The notes: generated by a model not told the origin, from the letters alone. DNA of 64,000 nt from Oenanthe sinensis (GCA_028671895.1 CM053802.1:36680201-36744200), one strand, 5' to 3'; shown: positions 9,004 through 19,889, counted from the stretch's first letter. Numbers and translations are program-made.

Positions 9004-12000
9004 ATGACTCACCAATTTTCTCTTGCAAAACATAATTTTTATAATATTCCGACTGAAATTGGTGATCAACTCCCGCGTTTCAAGTTTTGGGTACGATTTC
9101 TTAATTTGTACTCCAAAGCTAGTACTGCTTTTACTGCAAAACCTACACTGGTCCATGATGCTTTGCAGCAGTTATGGACTAGTGCAGTACCTTTTGGGAG
9201 TAAATCGACCCCCTACGGTTTTACTTTTACCTTGGAGGGTCAAAATTTTGAGGTTACAGAGGCTATTTTTAATACAGTTCTTGGTTTTCCAGTCAAGGAT
9301 TCTTATGACCCTGAACCTTCAGCGGCTGAGCGCCAGAATTTTTTTGAAGCAATTGGATGTTATCCTCCCCCTGGACGACTATCCACTTCAAATATTCAAA
9401 AACAATTTTTTCATGTGGAATGGAATTACTTTTTCGAGGCCATTACTAGATGCTTTCGGGCACGAGAAAGAGATTTTCATCAAATTTCCATTCCCATGCA
9501 AATTTTTGGTGTTTCCCTAGCCCAGGAACTAAACATTAATTATGGCAGGCTTGTTCTTTCAGAATTAGTGGCTACAATGGGATCACCTGAAACCAGAGAC
9601 ATTTCACACAATGATATTGTCTGCTGGTATCCTCGTTTCTTGCAAATGCTAATCAATCATCTCGTGCCTTCTAATGCTTTATCACTTAGGCAGGCATTTG
9701 TTCGAAGTCCCACCTCTGCACCTCTAGGCATGGGCACTAAGTCACTAACAACTATTGCTAACCAGGATAAACATCAGGGTAAACCTATGTCTATTCCTGA
9801 GAACATTCAAGTGTGGCTCTCTTATGATGCAGGTGTAACTACTCTCGCGGGGACTTCACAAATCTCATCACATGCTCAGAATCCATCTGCCCACAATGAA
9901 GCCTTTCAAGGGATTCCTGATGAGCATATTGATGACGAACAAGATGAGGGCCAATCTCTCAGTCACTTCACAGCCAGGCAAAGGGAACAGCAACCGTCTC
10001 CTAAGACAACACATGCTGCTTCTGATTCCTCTGTTGGCCAAGGTAATGAAGGAGGTACTTTCTTCGAACCTAACACTCCTTCTTCCTCTAATTCTGATTC
10101 CGTGGCCCAAGATTCTGCTACCCCGCAGGATCTATCCCAGGGTGATAGCCATATTTCTGCGTCTGATTCCCTGACTTCTTCCCTATCCCCACTGTTGACG
10201 GGAGTTAAAAGGGCGGCATCCATAGAATTAGGTGAGAGTGCTGATGAGAGTGACCCTGAAGTGCAGCCAGTTTTACGGAAGCGAGCCAAATTTTCACAAG
10301 CTGCTACTTCAAAAGCCCAGTCCATCCCTAGCGTGTCTATCACAACCACTCCACCTCACGAGAGTGGTTCTCCCCTTGCACAGTCAACACCTAGGATGGT
10401 TGCTGAGGATTCAGTGTCTTCTGAAGAGCCTGTTCCTTCAGTTAGGCCGGAAGTTTTACGAGCTTCCAAAGTACCTTCACCGGTACGTCCTGATGCTGCA
10501 GAGAGGATCGGTTCTCCTGTTGTACTTGAACACTCTGCAGCCTCTCAGCCTGAGATTCCACCTCAGGACACAACAGGGTACATAGATCCCATAACTGTTC
10601 CTAATTTTTCTTATCCAGTTTATGCAGGTACTGCTTTGACTCTGGGTTACTTTATTGAAGACATACACGAGCGTGAGACAGGGAGTGAGTGCGAGCGTTT
10701 AGGGAGTGAGGGACCTTCATTTTTAAGGCCCGAAACTGAGCGTAAAACACAAACAGAACGATTTTTAGAGCGAGAAAACCTAAGCCAAACACCGTCCCTT
10801 ATTCTTGAAAATCTGGATACACGTATGTCAGCAATAGAAAATCAGATGGAGCAGTTTGGGCAATCTATGGGGCAGTTAGGGGTTAATGTCGGCGATAACA
10901 AGAGAGCTCTTGATGACTACGCAGCACGAATGGCAGGTCAAGCTGAAGCTTTAACAGATATGACGAACAAAGTCAATGACCTGGGCCATGCTGGTGGTGT
11001 CTTGGGCAGCACTCTGTATGAAAGAATGGGGAGTGTGGAGAGCGTTCTGCATACAATGGCAACGGAGGTCAGTCGATTGATGTATGCAGTTCGGCATTTG
11101 GTTCCCCCGGAGTGCTTTGAAGAACAATTCACCCAACCTCCCCCGGCTGATGATGATGGTACAGGTGGTGCAGGTGGTGCTGGTGGACCTTCTGGTTTTG
11201 GTTCACATGCTGGTGGCTCTGGTGTACCAGGTGATGTTCAGGATAACTCACCTAAGGGGGAGAAAGGAGGTAATGAGACGACACAACAGTCACCCCGTGC
11301 TGAAGAAGAGATTGATCCAATGGTGACTGATGAGGAGGCTCAGAGGAAGCGAAAGGGTAAAGCAGTGATGGTTGAACAAGAAGAGCCATTCACTGACTTT
11401 GGTGATCAACAGGAACACGTGCAAGTTGATTCAGATTCTGATATGGAAGACGTACCTCTAGCACATGCAATTAAGAGATCTTTGGAGGAACAAGGTGGAG
11501 GTGCTGGGGCGTCTGCTGAAGAGATTCCTGTTGATGAGGAGACCCTGAAAGCTCAGCAGTTAGCTCTGGAACAAGCTCAATTTTTCAAAATGAAGATGAT
11601 GCAAGATAAAGCTGTTTTTCTTGAGAAGCAAGTGGAGCTCAAGGAAAAGCAGTATGATCATGAGCTTGCCAGACTAGCTGACCCTCAAGTTGATCTGGAC
11701 AAAAGGAGGATTGGACAGAAATGGGACGATGCACGAAAGATACTGATGGGGTCGTGTGCACATGGAGTTCATAATAAGGAGGCAGATGACTTGTTCTTCA
11801 ACTTGAACATGAAGAATCCGATGACGATGGACTATATAAATGCTTTGAAGAGAATGATTTCTAAAGTCCGTGTTGGATACAAATCGGTGGATAATGAATG
11901 GCAAGTTATTTTGTCTTTAATTGATGGAGCCCCGATGTCTTTTATGTATGTCGATGATCAGTTTATGTCGAGAAGATCTGCGTCGGAGTTGTTCTTGCTA

Positions 12001-13083
12001 GCAACTAAAATTCAATATTCTCAAGCTGAGGAGCTAAGCATTCTGTATAGAGATCAGTTAATGCAGTTAGCAGAGGACAAGGGACCAGAATTCTCAGCCA
12101 ATCCAGACGTTGTCAGAATGGTTGTGGATGGAAAGATGAAGAGGGTTAGCTTGGAAGAAAATGACTTGATGGCTCTATCGGTGGAATCCCTTAAAGCTGT
12201 TTGCAGACAAATGATGGGTAAGGGATTCACCTCGGATATTAAAGAAAAATCAGTGGAGTTCATTGAGAAGATAATCTTCCAGAAGAGCAGTGAAATATGG
12301 AAGTGCGATGTCATTGCTCCAAATCCTCTGGATAACGTGAAGATTGAGCCAGAGCTAATGCAAAGAAAATGGGATATTCTACAAGCTGTGAAAAGCGTAG
12401 ATGAAGCTCTGACTCTTCCTTCAGGACCCCTGGAACAAGGAGAGATAAGGGAGGCAGTTGGTGTTCCAGGAAGAGAAAGTGTATACTGGATTCATTCTTA
12501 CACAGATGATACAGCTGATGCCTTGGTGTTCATTGATGCAGACCAGAATCAAACCTTCTTGCATATGAGTAGGAAATGGCTGCTACAGACTCAAGATGCT
12601 GCATTTCTAGACAAAGTCAGAGATGAATTCAAATTGGGAGATGTAGAGGATAGGTTTGCAGATGAAAAGCAGAGACTGTTAAAGTACTTGTCTGAGGTAG
12701 TAAAGGAGAAAAGGAGAATGGAGTCAGATGCGGCTAGTAGGTTCAATACCAACCGTGTCAAGGGCTACCCTAAAATGATATACTGTCAGTTCAAAGCTGA
12801 TAAAGCTCATTGGAAGCCTCAGCTCATCATGAAAAACTTTGAGGACATTCCGAAGATCAGAACTACCCAGGAAGTTGATAAACTAAGAAGGCTTTTCAGA
12901 CATCCATATCCAGAACCCAAGAATCCTCTGGAAATGGAAGCAGTAAGTTTGCTGAATGCGAGATGGGCACAACTACACGATCCAGTATACAAAAGAGAAC
13001 AGCAAAGGAAAGAAAGGCGCAAAAAACAAGGAGAAGATAAGCGCAGTGCTGTTAAGGAAGTTAGGAAGGGGAAACGGAATTAG
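9004..13083 (+). CDS. Intact Sirevirus env-like / additional ORF protein (1359 aa)
   Basis: The only long undamaged protein frame in the window. Visible layout: conserved N-terminal domain of about 230 residues with WVRFLN (about 30), an FTLEGQNFEVTEAIFNTVLG stretch (75-95), HVEWNYFFEAI (136) and WYPRFLQML (207); a Ser/Pro/acidic linker (about 290-560); a heptad-like coiled coil (about 590-700); a Gly-rich patch (719-742); a basic KRKGKA (about 782); a second Gln/Lys/Glu coiled coil (845-895); a conserved C-terminal domain containing RVKGYPK (about 1250); and a very basic tail (RKERRKKQ...KGKRN). Related broken copies lie at 33.8-37.9, 46.9-47.4 and 48.8-51.9 kb. Elements of this lineage carry such an ORF between pol and the 3' LTR. 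It is often called env-like, but I see no signal peptide or membrane span. Function unknown. The start is the first ATG after an in-frame stop. Confidence 0.9.
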   Translation: MTHQFSLAKHNFYNIPTEIGDQLPRFKFWVRFLNLYSKASTAFTAKPTLVHDALQQLWTSAVPFGSKSTPYGFTFTLEGQNFEVTEAIFNTVLGFPVKDSYDPEPSAAERQNFFEAIGCYPPPGRLSTSNIQKQFFHVEWNYFFEAITRCFRARERDFHQISIPMQIFGVSLAQELNINYGRLVLSELVATMGSPETRDISHNDIVCWYPRFLQMLINHLVPSNALSLRQAFVRSPTSAPLGMGTKSLTTIANQDKHQGKPMSIPENIQVWLSYDAGVTTLAGTSQISSHAQNPSAHNEAFQGIPDEHIDDEQDEGQSLSHFTARQREQQPSPKTTHAASDSSVGQGNEGGTFFEPNTPSSSNSDSVAQDSATPQDLSQGDSHISASDSLTSSLSPLLTGVKRAASIELGESADESDPEVQPVLRKRAKFSQAATSKAQSIPSVSITTTPPHESGSPLAQSTPRMVAEDSVSSEEPVPSVRPEVLRASKVPSPVRPDAAERIGSPVVLEHSAASQPEIPPQDTTGYIDPITVPNFSYPVYAGTALTLGYFIEDIHERETGSECERLGSEGPSFLRPETERKTQTERFLERENLSQTPSLILENLDTRMSAIENQMEQFGQSMGQLGVNVGDNKRALDDYAARMAGQAEALTDMTNKVNDLGHAGGVLGSTLYERMGSVESVLHTMATEVSRLMYAVRHLVPPECFEEQFTQPPPADDDGTGGAGGAGGPSGFGSHAGGSGVPGDVQDNSPKGEKGGNETTQQSPRAEEEIDPMVTDEEAQRKRKGKAVMVEQEEPFTDFGDQQEHVQVDSDSDMEDVPLAHAIKRSLEEQGGGAGASAEEIPVDEETLKAQQLALEQAQFFKMKMMQDKAVFLEKQVELKEKQYDHELARLADPQVDLDKRRIGQKWDDARKILMGSCAHGVHNKEADDLFFNLNMKNPMTMDYINALKRMISKVRVGYKSVDNEWQVILSLIDGAPMSFMYVDDQFMSRRSASELFLLATKIQYSQAEELSILYRDQLMQLAEDKGPEFSANPDVVRMVVDGKMKRVSLEENDLMALSVESLKAVCRQMMGKGFTSDIKEKSVEFIEKIIFQKSSEIWKCDVIAPNPLDNVKIEPELMQRKWDILQAVKSVDEALTLPSGPLEQGEIREAVGVPGRESVYWIHSYTDDTADALVFIDADQNQTFLHMSRKWLLQTQDAAFLDKVRDEFKLGDVEDRFADEKQRLLKYLSEVVKEKRRMESDAASRFNTNRVKGYPKMIYCQFKADKAHWKPQLIMKNFEDIPKIRTTQEVDKLRRLFRHPYPEPKNPLEMEAVSLLNARWAQLHDPVYKREQQRKERRKKQGEDKRSAVKEVRKGKRN

Positions 13084-13474
13084 AGTTAAAGTTCAAAGGG
13101 ATGTGAACTTGAAGTTGGAAAAACTTCATATCTTTTGGTTGCTCTAACTCACTTGAGGAAAATTCACCTGACCACGGTATGCGAGATAGGCTAATTCACC
13201 ATACTGTAACCGTGAATCAGAGTGGATCCAATAAGGTGATATGAGTTGGACTGAAAGGTATGAAATAATCCAGGTGATAGAGATCATCTCAATGGTCTTT
13301 AATTCGAGGTTCGAATTTTCTTTCTAGCTTATATTTATTTTCTAAAAGTTCTTTGTATTGTTTTCAAGTTTTTATTCAAGTGTAAAATGTGCAAGACATT
13401 AATGTTACTTATCTTTTCTCGTCTCATTATTTAGTTGAGTTATCATTCTTTAATTTGAATGTCATTGTTAGACA
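13084..13474 (+). other. 3' non-coding region of element A
   Basis: Non-coding stretch between the env-like stop and the polypurine tract. It contains the block TTAGTTGAGTTATC (near 13,431) and a TTGTATTGTTTTC-like T-rich part, both also present at the equivalent place in elements C (38,060) and D (47,586). This supports common descent of the three tails. Confidence 0.6.
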
Positions 13475-13491
13475 ATCAAATAGGGGGAGAT
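13475..13491 (+). promoter_or_regulatory. Polypurine tract of element A
   Basis: ATCAAATAGGGGGAGAT lies immediately before the 3' LTR. Element D has a near-identical tract at 47,634-47,650. In LTR retrotransposons this RNase H-resistant site primes plus-strand DNA synthesis. Confidence 0.85.
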
Positions 13492-14763
13492 TGAAAGGCA
13501 GAGTGTTTAAACTTGTAACACTATAATTTATGTAACTCAACTAAAGAAAAGATACTTAACCCGAAGACAATCAAGAACGAGAATTCACAAAGAAATCAAT
13601 ACAAATGAAGACAAAGTAATTGATACAGTTCAACATGGTAAATATGATCAAACAAAGAAGAAATCATTGGAAGAAGTTCAAGTTAAAGTTGTTCATGCCC
13701 CAGTGATTTGTAACTCAAAGAATCAAGATCATAACTATCAGTATCAATAAGACTAATTGATTTCAAGTGAAAAAGAAGGAAATCAATTGTTGGAAAGCCA
13801 CATTTCTAATTGAACATGGTAATCTATTCAGAAGCAAGAAACCTATCAAGACTAGTCACTTATGAACCAGACCAGTGCATCAAGTGTCAGGACATTGGTA
13901 GCAAGTTCATGTCAGTAGTAGAGTTCCAAGTTCAAGAGCTTGTTGAAGAAAATAGAAGACATGAAGAAATCACAAGTTCAAGATGTTGCATTGAAGTTTC
14001 AAGTTGAAGCCCAGAATTTCTCTAAGTACTTACAAGGGAACCTATGTAGAAATTCCTATCTAGAAATTCTGGATAAGTTTCTACTTAGAGCCAAGTAGAA
14101 ATTCTGGAGTTGGAAATATTTTCTAAGTACTCAACTCAGGAAGCTATCTCGAATTTCCTATGTCGAAATTCCTAAGTCGAATTTCCTATGTAGAAATTCT
14201 GGAGGTGAAAATATTTTCTAAGTACTCAGGAAGAAGGCTATCTCGAATTTTCTATGTAGAAATTCCTAAGTAGAAATTCCTATGTAGAAATTCTACTTAG
14301 AATTCGAGATAGAGCCAAGTAGAATTTCCTATGTAGAAATTCTACATAGAGGACAGTTTCAACATGACACATGGCATCATCCTGGTGGCAGATTTCCAAG
14401 CTTTCAAGACAAGATAAGATTCACGTGGACAACATTGGGCCACTCATATCTTATCTTTTGAAGACTACAAGTCATAGATTACAAAGTAGTATAAATAGAA
14501 GTGCTTGTGTAACTTATTAAGAGAGCAATATTCGAGAGAAACACTTGTAAGAGAGAGAGAGTATATTCACAGAGCTTAGTATCATTTACTACCCTCTTTA
14601 CTTCTGTTGTACTATTGTAATGAATGTTGTAGCAACCCTTTCAAGTTATATATAAGACATATATTCCTTGAATCTTTGTGTTCATTTATTACATAGTATT
14701 TATTGCTTCATTAATTCGAAAAGTTGTATTCACCCCCCCTCTACAACACATTTGGACCTAACA
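13492..14763 (+). mobile_element. 3' LTR of element A, 1272 bp
   Basis: Starts TGAAAGGC directly after the polypurine tract and ends GGACCTAACA. U3 carries a motif array at 14,041-14,353 (CTATGTAGAAATTC, CTATCTCGAATTTC) with a perfect palindrome at 14,329-14,349 (arms CTATGTAGAA and TTCTACATAG around one A). A TATA box (TATAAATA, 14,490-14,497) follows, then a GAGAGAGA leader and the terminal CACCCCCCCTCTAC block. The next five bases, TTGAT, would be the right copy of the target duplication; the left copy is lost with the 5' part of the element. Confidence 0.85.
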
Positions 14764-15300
14764 TTGATCCTTCCTTTTATCCATCAACTGATGTTCTTCT
14801 TCGATTGATCTTTATATCCATCTATTGATAAATGATGACTTATCGATTGATAGATGTTATCAATCGATATATCAATCGATGGGTCTTCATATTAGTTGAT
14901 GGTCTCCAATACTTGACTTGACTTCTTCAATTGATCTTCTATCCATCGATACTTCAATATCAACTGATTATCCTTCACTTGTATAATTTTTCTGTCTTCA
15001 AATAATTACAATTTGACTGTCTAAGTTACATATCAGTTGATGACCTATATCAATCGACTATAACTTCAATTGATGAGAATAATATCAATTGACTTGCACC
15101 TTATCGATTGAAATAGACTAAGAACACCTATGCTAAAATCCATATTATCAGTTGATTCACATAAACATTTCAACTGATAAATGGTTTCCTGATCAATTGA
15201 TATTTATAATTTTCATATCAATTGATCAGTTACATCAATTAAAATTTTTATGATTCTAAGATTAAAGTTATCATCAACTTACATGTAGATTCCTAACAGT
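14764..15300. repeat. ATCAATTGAT/ATCGATTG motif array, LTR remnant
   Basis: At least 20 copies of ATCAATTGAT, ATCGATTGAT, CAACTGAT and similar palindromic words in about 500 bp. A shorter related copy, sharing a CCTATSCTAAAATCCATATTATCAG-like stretch, lies at 52,128-52,490. By analogy with the other families this looks like the U3 array of another Sirevirus-type LTR, into which element A inserted. LTR ends are not seen. Confidence 0.55.
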
Positions 15301-16590
15301 GGACATCTAAATTGAAACGAGTGATTGAGTATTATAATTGTATAGTAAGATTCCTCACCCTTTTCTTTTCATTTGTTCTAGAGTTTTCTCCGTAAGAAGT
15401 GTATTTCTTAGGCATATACAATATATATACTAGCATTTTAAGCACCAAAGTAATTTTTTTAGCATTTTTTTATTTCTATCTCTTTATTTTTATTTCAAAA
15501 TTATAATGTGTGTAAAGACATATTATTGAAAAATATATAATGACAAATATAGAAAATAAAATAATTTATAATATTATTCTTCTCATCACAGACGTACTAT
15601 AAATTATTACAAATGACACAAAGCATAATAGAGTCTTTAATAAATTTTAGTAACTAATAACTATATTAATAAATAGCGAATTATTGGTTTGCATCTTCAT
15701 TTTTCTTGATCCACTAATATTGAGTTTTTCTTGATCCACTGATATTGAGCAAATGACCTACAAACTAAATGTATACAACTTTAGAAATTTATCCATGATA
15801 TTTCGTTTAATTGAATAAAATATATCAATGTTTCTTACATTTGTCATGGGTGTAAAAATTTAGGCATGGACTCGTCTCTTGCATGCTCAACAATCAAATC
15901 AAAATCTCTAAAATTAATAATTTCAAAATCTGGTATGAGTATGACAAAATCTTTATCTTAAGATTCACACCTTTCACTTTAATTTGTTCATTGAAAATAA
16001 TAGAAAATGGGTGATAGAATAGCGCGTACTGTACTAAAACTTCTTTCACCCAAAAGTTTAAAATTTATTTAATTTTTCATTTTCAATTATCTTTTCAAAT
16101 GATTTCCAAATATTCGGATATTTATATGCATGCATCAATATGTTCTATTGTGATTGTCATGTATTATGAATAATATAGAAATATAATAATATAGTAAAAA
16201 CAATAATTAATTCTTAAAAAATATAAGCCTTATATTATCATCATGTAGGAGTAGATTGTGTCCCATCAAAATTATGTTTCATTATCAACTGTTTCCCATA
16301 TTTTGGTTACACATTATATTCTTCAATTAGTCTTTGAATTGTCAAGAAAATCAATCTATCAAAGAAACGTGAACCCATGCTACAAATAATAAATTGATCT
16401 AAATATATTAGTTTTCGAAGTAGGAAGAGTTCTGTGAGAAATATAATTGTATAATTTTATATAAGTTTAGATAGATAGTATCTTACTTTGTACTGTGGAG
16501 AAAATATTTTGCTCAAATATGATATTAAGATTATGTATGCATTATATAGTGTTAAGGAAGTTGAATAAATGGTAAAAATTTATAAAAATA
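15301..16590. other. AT-rich sequence with no recognised gene
   Basis: About 1.3 kb of A/T-rich sequence with stops in all frames. The phrase TGAGTTTTTCTTGATCCACTRATATTGAG is locally duplicated near 15,690-15,750. I see no coding region, LTR terminus or RNA gene. Confidence 0.5.
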
Positions 16591-16591
16591 T

Positions 16592-16972
16592 CCCTTAAAT
16601 TTTGACCCTGATTGATACCAAATTAAAAACAAAGATTGCATAAATCTCGTAATTAAATATACTTGAATATAATTGTATTTTAAATACTATCATAAGATGT
16701 AATGCCATATATATTCAGAATCAATCATAATTATAATATTTAATATATCTTTATAATTTTATTCTAGTTTGAAAAACATTTAATAGATTTTTTTTTGAAA
16801 TAATGGAATATATTTATTAAAATTGATTTATCAGGTTTTAACTCTTGATTAATGTTTTAATTAATCTTTTCTCTTTTAAATTTCGACCCTAATTGATATC
16901 AAATTAAAAATAAAGATTGCAAAAATCTTATAATTAAATATGTTTGAGTATGATTGTATTTTAAATTCCAGC
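16592..16972 (+). repeat. Direct repeat pair of about 95 bp
   Basis: 16,592-16,690 and 16,875-16,972 share the order CCCTRATTGATAYCAAATTAAAAA, CAAAGATTGC, AAATCTYRTAATTAAATAT and GATTGTATTTTAAAT with scattered substitutions. The offset is 283 bp. The second copy abuts the more GC-rich block that starts near 16,970. Possibly flanks of an old insertion or a segmental duplication. Confidence 0.7.
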
Positions 16973-16982
16973 CTTCGAGGGG

Positions 16983-17435
16983 TCATTCCTTGGAACCTTC
17001 CATCACGGGCATCTTCGAGTCTTCTACCTCCTTCCTCGGTTCCTTGCCAGAGCGGCGCTCGAGAGTGCATATACAATCATTAAATCCCCTTACCACCTCT
17101 CCAATATTCTGGACATTATCGTGGGGATCTCTTACTGTATCACCTATCCGGTACAATAGTTTCATCAAATTCTTGTTACTCATTATGATGGGGGCGCCGA
17201 CCCACGATGCGATTAACATCCCGAGGATCAATAACAAACTATGGGACATAGTCCTCATTATCGTGAAAGCTATAATAGTTATGACCACATTTCTAATCGG
17301 GTGAGCTTGCCTCTTCTTCCACCCTGTGATCCGTTCTCCGATCTGGTTTTTGTGGTATACATTCCGCCCTGTGGTATATTTGTTGATGAAGAATGTTAGG
17401 AATATATTCATTTGGTGATGTATATTAGGTCCCAA
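16983..17435 (-). CDS. Unrecognised ORF (150 aa), possibly a fragment
   Basis: Minus-strand frame of 150 codons in a block with clearly higher GC than its surroundings. The central part is hydrophobic (IRNVVITIIAFTIMRTM and SLLLILGMLIASWVGAPII could each span a membrane), and the C-terminal third is charged (RRSGKEPRKEVEDSK). The plus-strand frame 16,954-17,304 covers the same bases, so which strand codes, if either does, is open. I do not recognise the family. It could be a fragment of a Ty3/gypsy Gag region read in the wrong frame, or a piece of captured host DNA. It is cut on its upstream side by the inverted LTR at 17,427. Confidence 0.3.
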   Translation of the reverse strand: MGPNIHHQMNIFLTFFINKYTTGRNVYHKNQIGERITGWKKRQAHPIRNVVITIIAFTIMRTMSHSLLLILGMLIASWVGAPIIMSNKNLMKLLYRIGDTVRDPHDNVQNIGEVVRGFNDCICTLERRSGKEPRKEVEDSKMPVMEGSKE

Positions 17436-18299
17436 ATCATCGTAGATAGGGGGGTTGAATATGATGTTGGTAGTTATTCACTTTTAAATACGGATTAAGA
17501 AATGTGTTTTTGAGTTTTTGAGTTCTTGAAATATAGGAATGGTAATCAAACAAACACAATTGATTTGGGGAAATAAAGATATATTATTAAATCCCTGAGG
17601 TGCTACACTTCTAATAAAGAGATTAGCTACAATGTTTACAATAAATACATATCAACAAAAACATATGAGAATTTAAGGTTCGTGTTTAATGGCTTTTGTG
17701 TTCTGCTGAGAGTGTTGAAGACGATGCCCTTTCAAATGCTTCTATTGTAATTCACATTTATAGTGTTGGCTTTGAAAATCAAATGAATTGATTTCTTTCC
17801 AACTGAAGAGCTGAGTGGCGCCTGCAAGAGTGTTCTTCTTGTATAATCACAAGTGGTGCCTGAATTAGGTCAAGTAGCGCCTGACACTTGGCTTCCCTTG
17901 TAGTGGCGCCAATTGCACTTAAGATGAGCTAAGGTTCCTTGGTGGCGCCTGTAGAGTTTTCCCTTGTATGGTGCCACAAGGACTTGGAATTTCTTCCAAG
18001 TAGAGATTGTTGCTAGAGGCGCCTCACACTAAGAAACCCTTGTACTCATCCAAGTGGCGCCTAGATGCCTTCGATTTCAAGGGAGAAACCTAAGTGGCAC
18101 CTGGTATATGGTTTACCTTGTATTGGGAGCCACTTAATGTTAGTGGCGCCTCCACTTGGTGACCAAGTAAAGTTCCCTTAGAATACTTCTTGATGTCCAT
18201 TGAGTAGGTTCCATTTGCTTTCTATTTCCTTGATTAATCAACTGAATTTTTCTGATTAAATAAGATAATTCATTTCTTGACGTGCTGACACTTAGTGCA
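17427..18299 (-). mobile_element. Inverted, truncated LTR of the element-C family
   Basis: Starts TATTAGGTCC with the GGGGGGTTGAAT block (reverse complement of the LTR 3' end). It continues through an antisense TATA (TATAAATG, about 17,757) and GGCGCC motifs (17,813-18,150) to CTGACACTTAGTGCA. That end corresponds to an internal point of the element-C LTR (near 18,677). The adjacent base 18,300 is the first base of the element-C 5' LTR, so C seems to have inserted into an inverted relative of itself. GTGCA (18,295-18,299) is the expected left target duplication. The right half of this LTR was lost with the tail of C. Confidence 0.8.
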
Positions 18300-19612
18300 T
18301 GTAAAGCATAATGTAACGTAGTATGTAATAGTGATAATGATAACTCAACTAAGAAACAAAGACAGATAAATAATACTAATATGCAGCACAGGAATCCAGA
18401 AGGACATGTAAACAGGAATCATACATACATCAATGCAGAGCATTCAAGATGAAAGGTTTACTGAACTACAGCGAGAGAAATTCATTAATATGTTCAGGCC
18501 TCAGCAAAAAATAAGTGTTCAGTAGATTTAAGGCTAAAGTTAGTGTAATGACTTATGTATAATTATCAAAGGGTTTCAGTGATCAGAAGCAATGAATCAG
18601 TCCAAAATAAATCAGCTGAAACATAACAGAAATCAAGGGAATTCAATTCAGTGTTAGTCGTTTGTGAACCAGACCAGTGCACTAAGTGTCAGCACAACAA
18701 GTAAAGAATTGTCTTGGTTAATCAGAAGAAAATCAGTTGATCAAGCTAGAAGAGTGAAAATCAAGTAGTAATTACTTCAAGCACTTCAAGAAATATGTTA
18801 AGGCAAGTAGTATTGCATTTGGTGGCTCCTACACTCTTGAAGTACTCTAGAGGCGCCACCAACCTTGTAATGGAACAACAAACCAAGAATAAAGCCAAGT
18901 GAAATCAAGAAGATGGTTTATGGCGCCTGCACAAGGGAATGGGAGTGCAGGCGCAACAAAACTTGTTGTGGCGTCATAGAAGATTAAGGGAAAGGTTAGT
19001 GGCGCCTACACACTGCAAACCATGTGTAGGCGCAACAAAAGCTCACACAGGCACAACAAAACTCATGGAAATGTTTCTAAGTAGTTTAGTGACACCTACA
19101 CTATGGGAATGGTGTACAGGCGCAACTAAACTTCTCCTTGGCGCAATAAAGTTATCTAGGGGCGCAACAAACCTTCTAAGGCTCAACAAACCTCTATGTG
19201 GCGCCTACACACCACTACCACTCTTGCAGGTGCAACAAAGGACTTGAGAATTATTGGAAATCATTTTCCAAAAAGTCTACAAATTATATATGGGTGAAAA
19301 TCAATACGGACAGTAAGGAATTCATTCATCTTCAATAAAAGACATACAGACAGGAGCATCATTAAAGCTTAACATTTATATCACCCAACTGTATTTCTAT
19401 TGTAACATTGATTGAACCCATTGAAGCTAATCATTTGATTAGAAGTGTAGCACCTTAGGAATTTAATGATACATTGTTATTTCCCCGAATCTTTGTGTTT
19501 CATTAACTGCCATTTTAATATCTCAAGAACACAAACACTTAATTCGCAATATAACGAAAAATCTACCACATCATATTCAACCCCCCATTCTATGATGATT
19601 TTAGACCTAACA
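18300..19612 (+). mobile_element. 5' LTR of element C, 1313 bp
   Basis: Begins TGTAAAGCATAATGTAAC, ends ATTTTAGACCTAACA, and is followed by a primer-binding site. The U3 array of GGCGCC motifs spans 18,815-19,235, including a hairpin at 19,001-19,033 whose 11-bp arms GCGCCTACACA and TGTGTAGGCGC are perfect. A TATATAT box follows near 19,285, and the terminal CAACCCCCCATTC block comes before the end. The LTR start resembles that of element D (TGTAAAGCATAATGTAACC). Confidence 0.9.
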
Positions 19613-19614
19613 AT

Positions 19615-19626
19615 TGGTATCAGAGC
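19615..19626 (+). promoter_or_regulatory. Primer-binding site of element C
   Basis: TGGTATCAGAGC two bases after the LTR end. This is the standard complement to the 3' end of plant initiator-Met tRNA, used to prime minus-strand synthesis. Confidence 0.95.
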
Positions 19627-19889
19627 TTGTTAATTGAAGTTATAAATCAAGATCCAAAAATAGTTTTTCGAAAAAGTGCATTTTTAGATTTAGAAAAATT
19701 TATATTGAAATTTTTTTATTATTAAAGAAAATTCAATTTCGATTTTTTCAAAGATTTTAAGTTCACTAATTTTAAGAAGACTATCAATCATCAAGAATTT
19801 GAATTAAAATTTTATTTATCAAAATTTAATTTTTATTCGAATTGATTTAAATTTTTAAGAAATTAATTATTTCTTGAGATTTAAAATTC
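19627..19889 (+). other. 5' leader of element C
   Basis: A/T-rich untranslated leader between the primer site and the Gag frame, rich in AAATTTTTAAG-type words. No open frame of note. Confidence 0.6.

Noticed and set aside
9004..13083. Host gene
   Set aside because: Homologous broken copies sit between pol and LTR in three other elements here, and the polypurine tract and LTR follow directly, so it belongs to the retrotransposon.
18939..19247. Plus-strand 102-codon frame
   Set aside because: It lies in the U3 motif array of the element-C LTR and repeats with the array; no protein motif.
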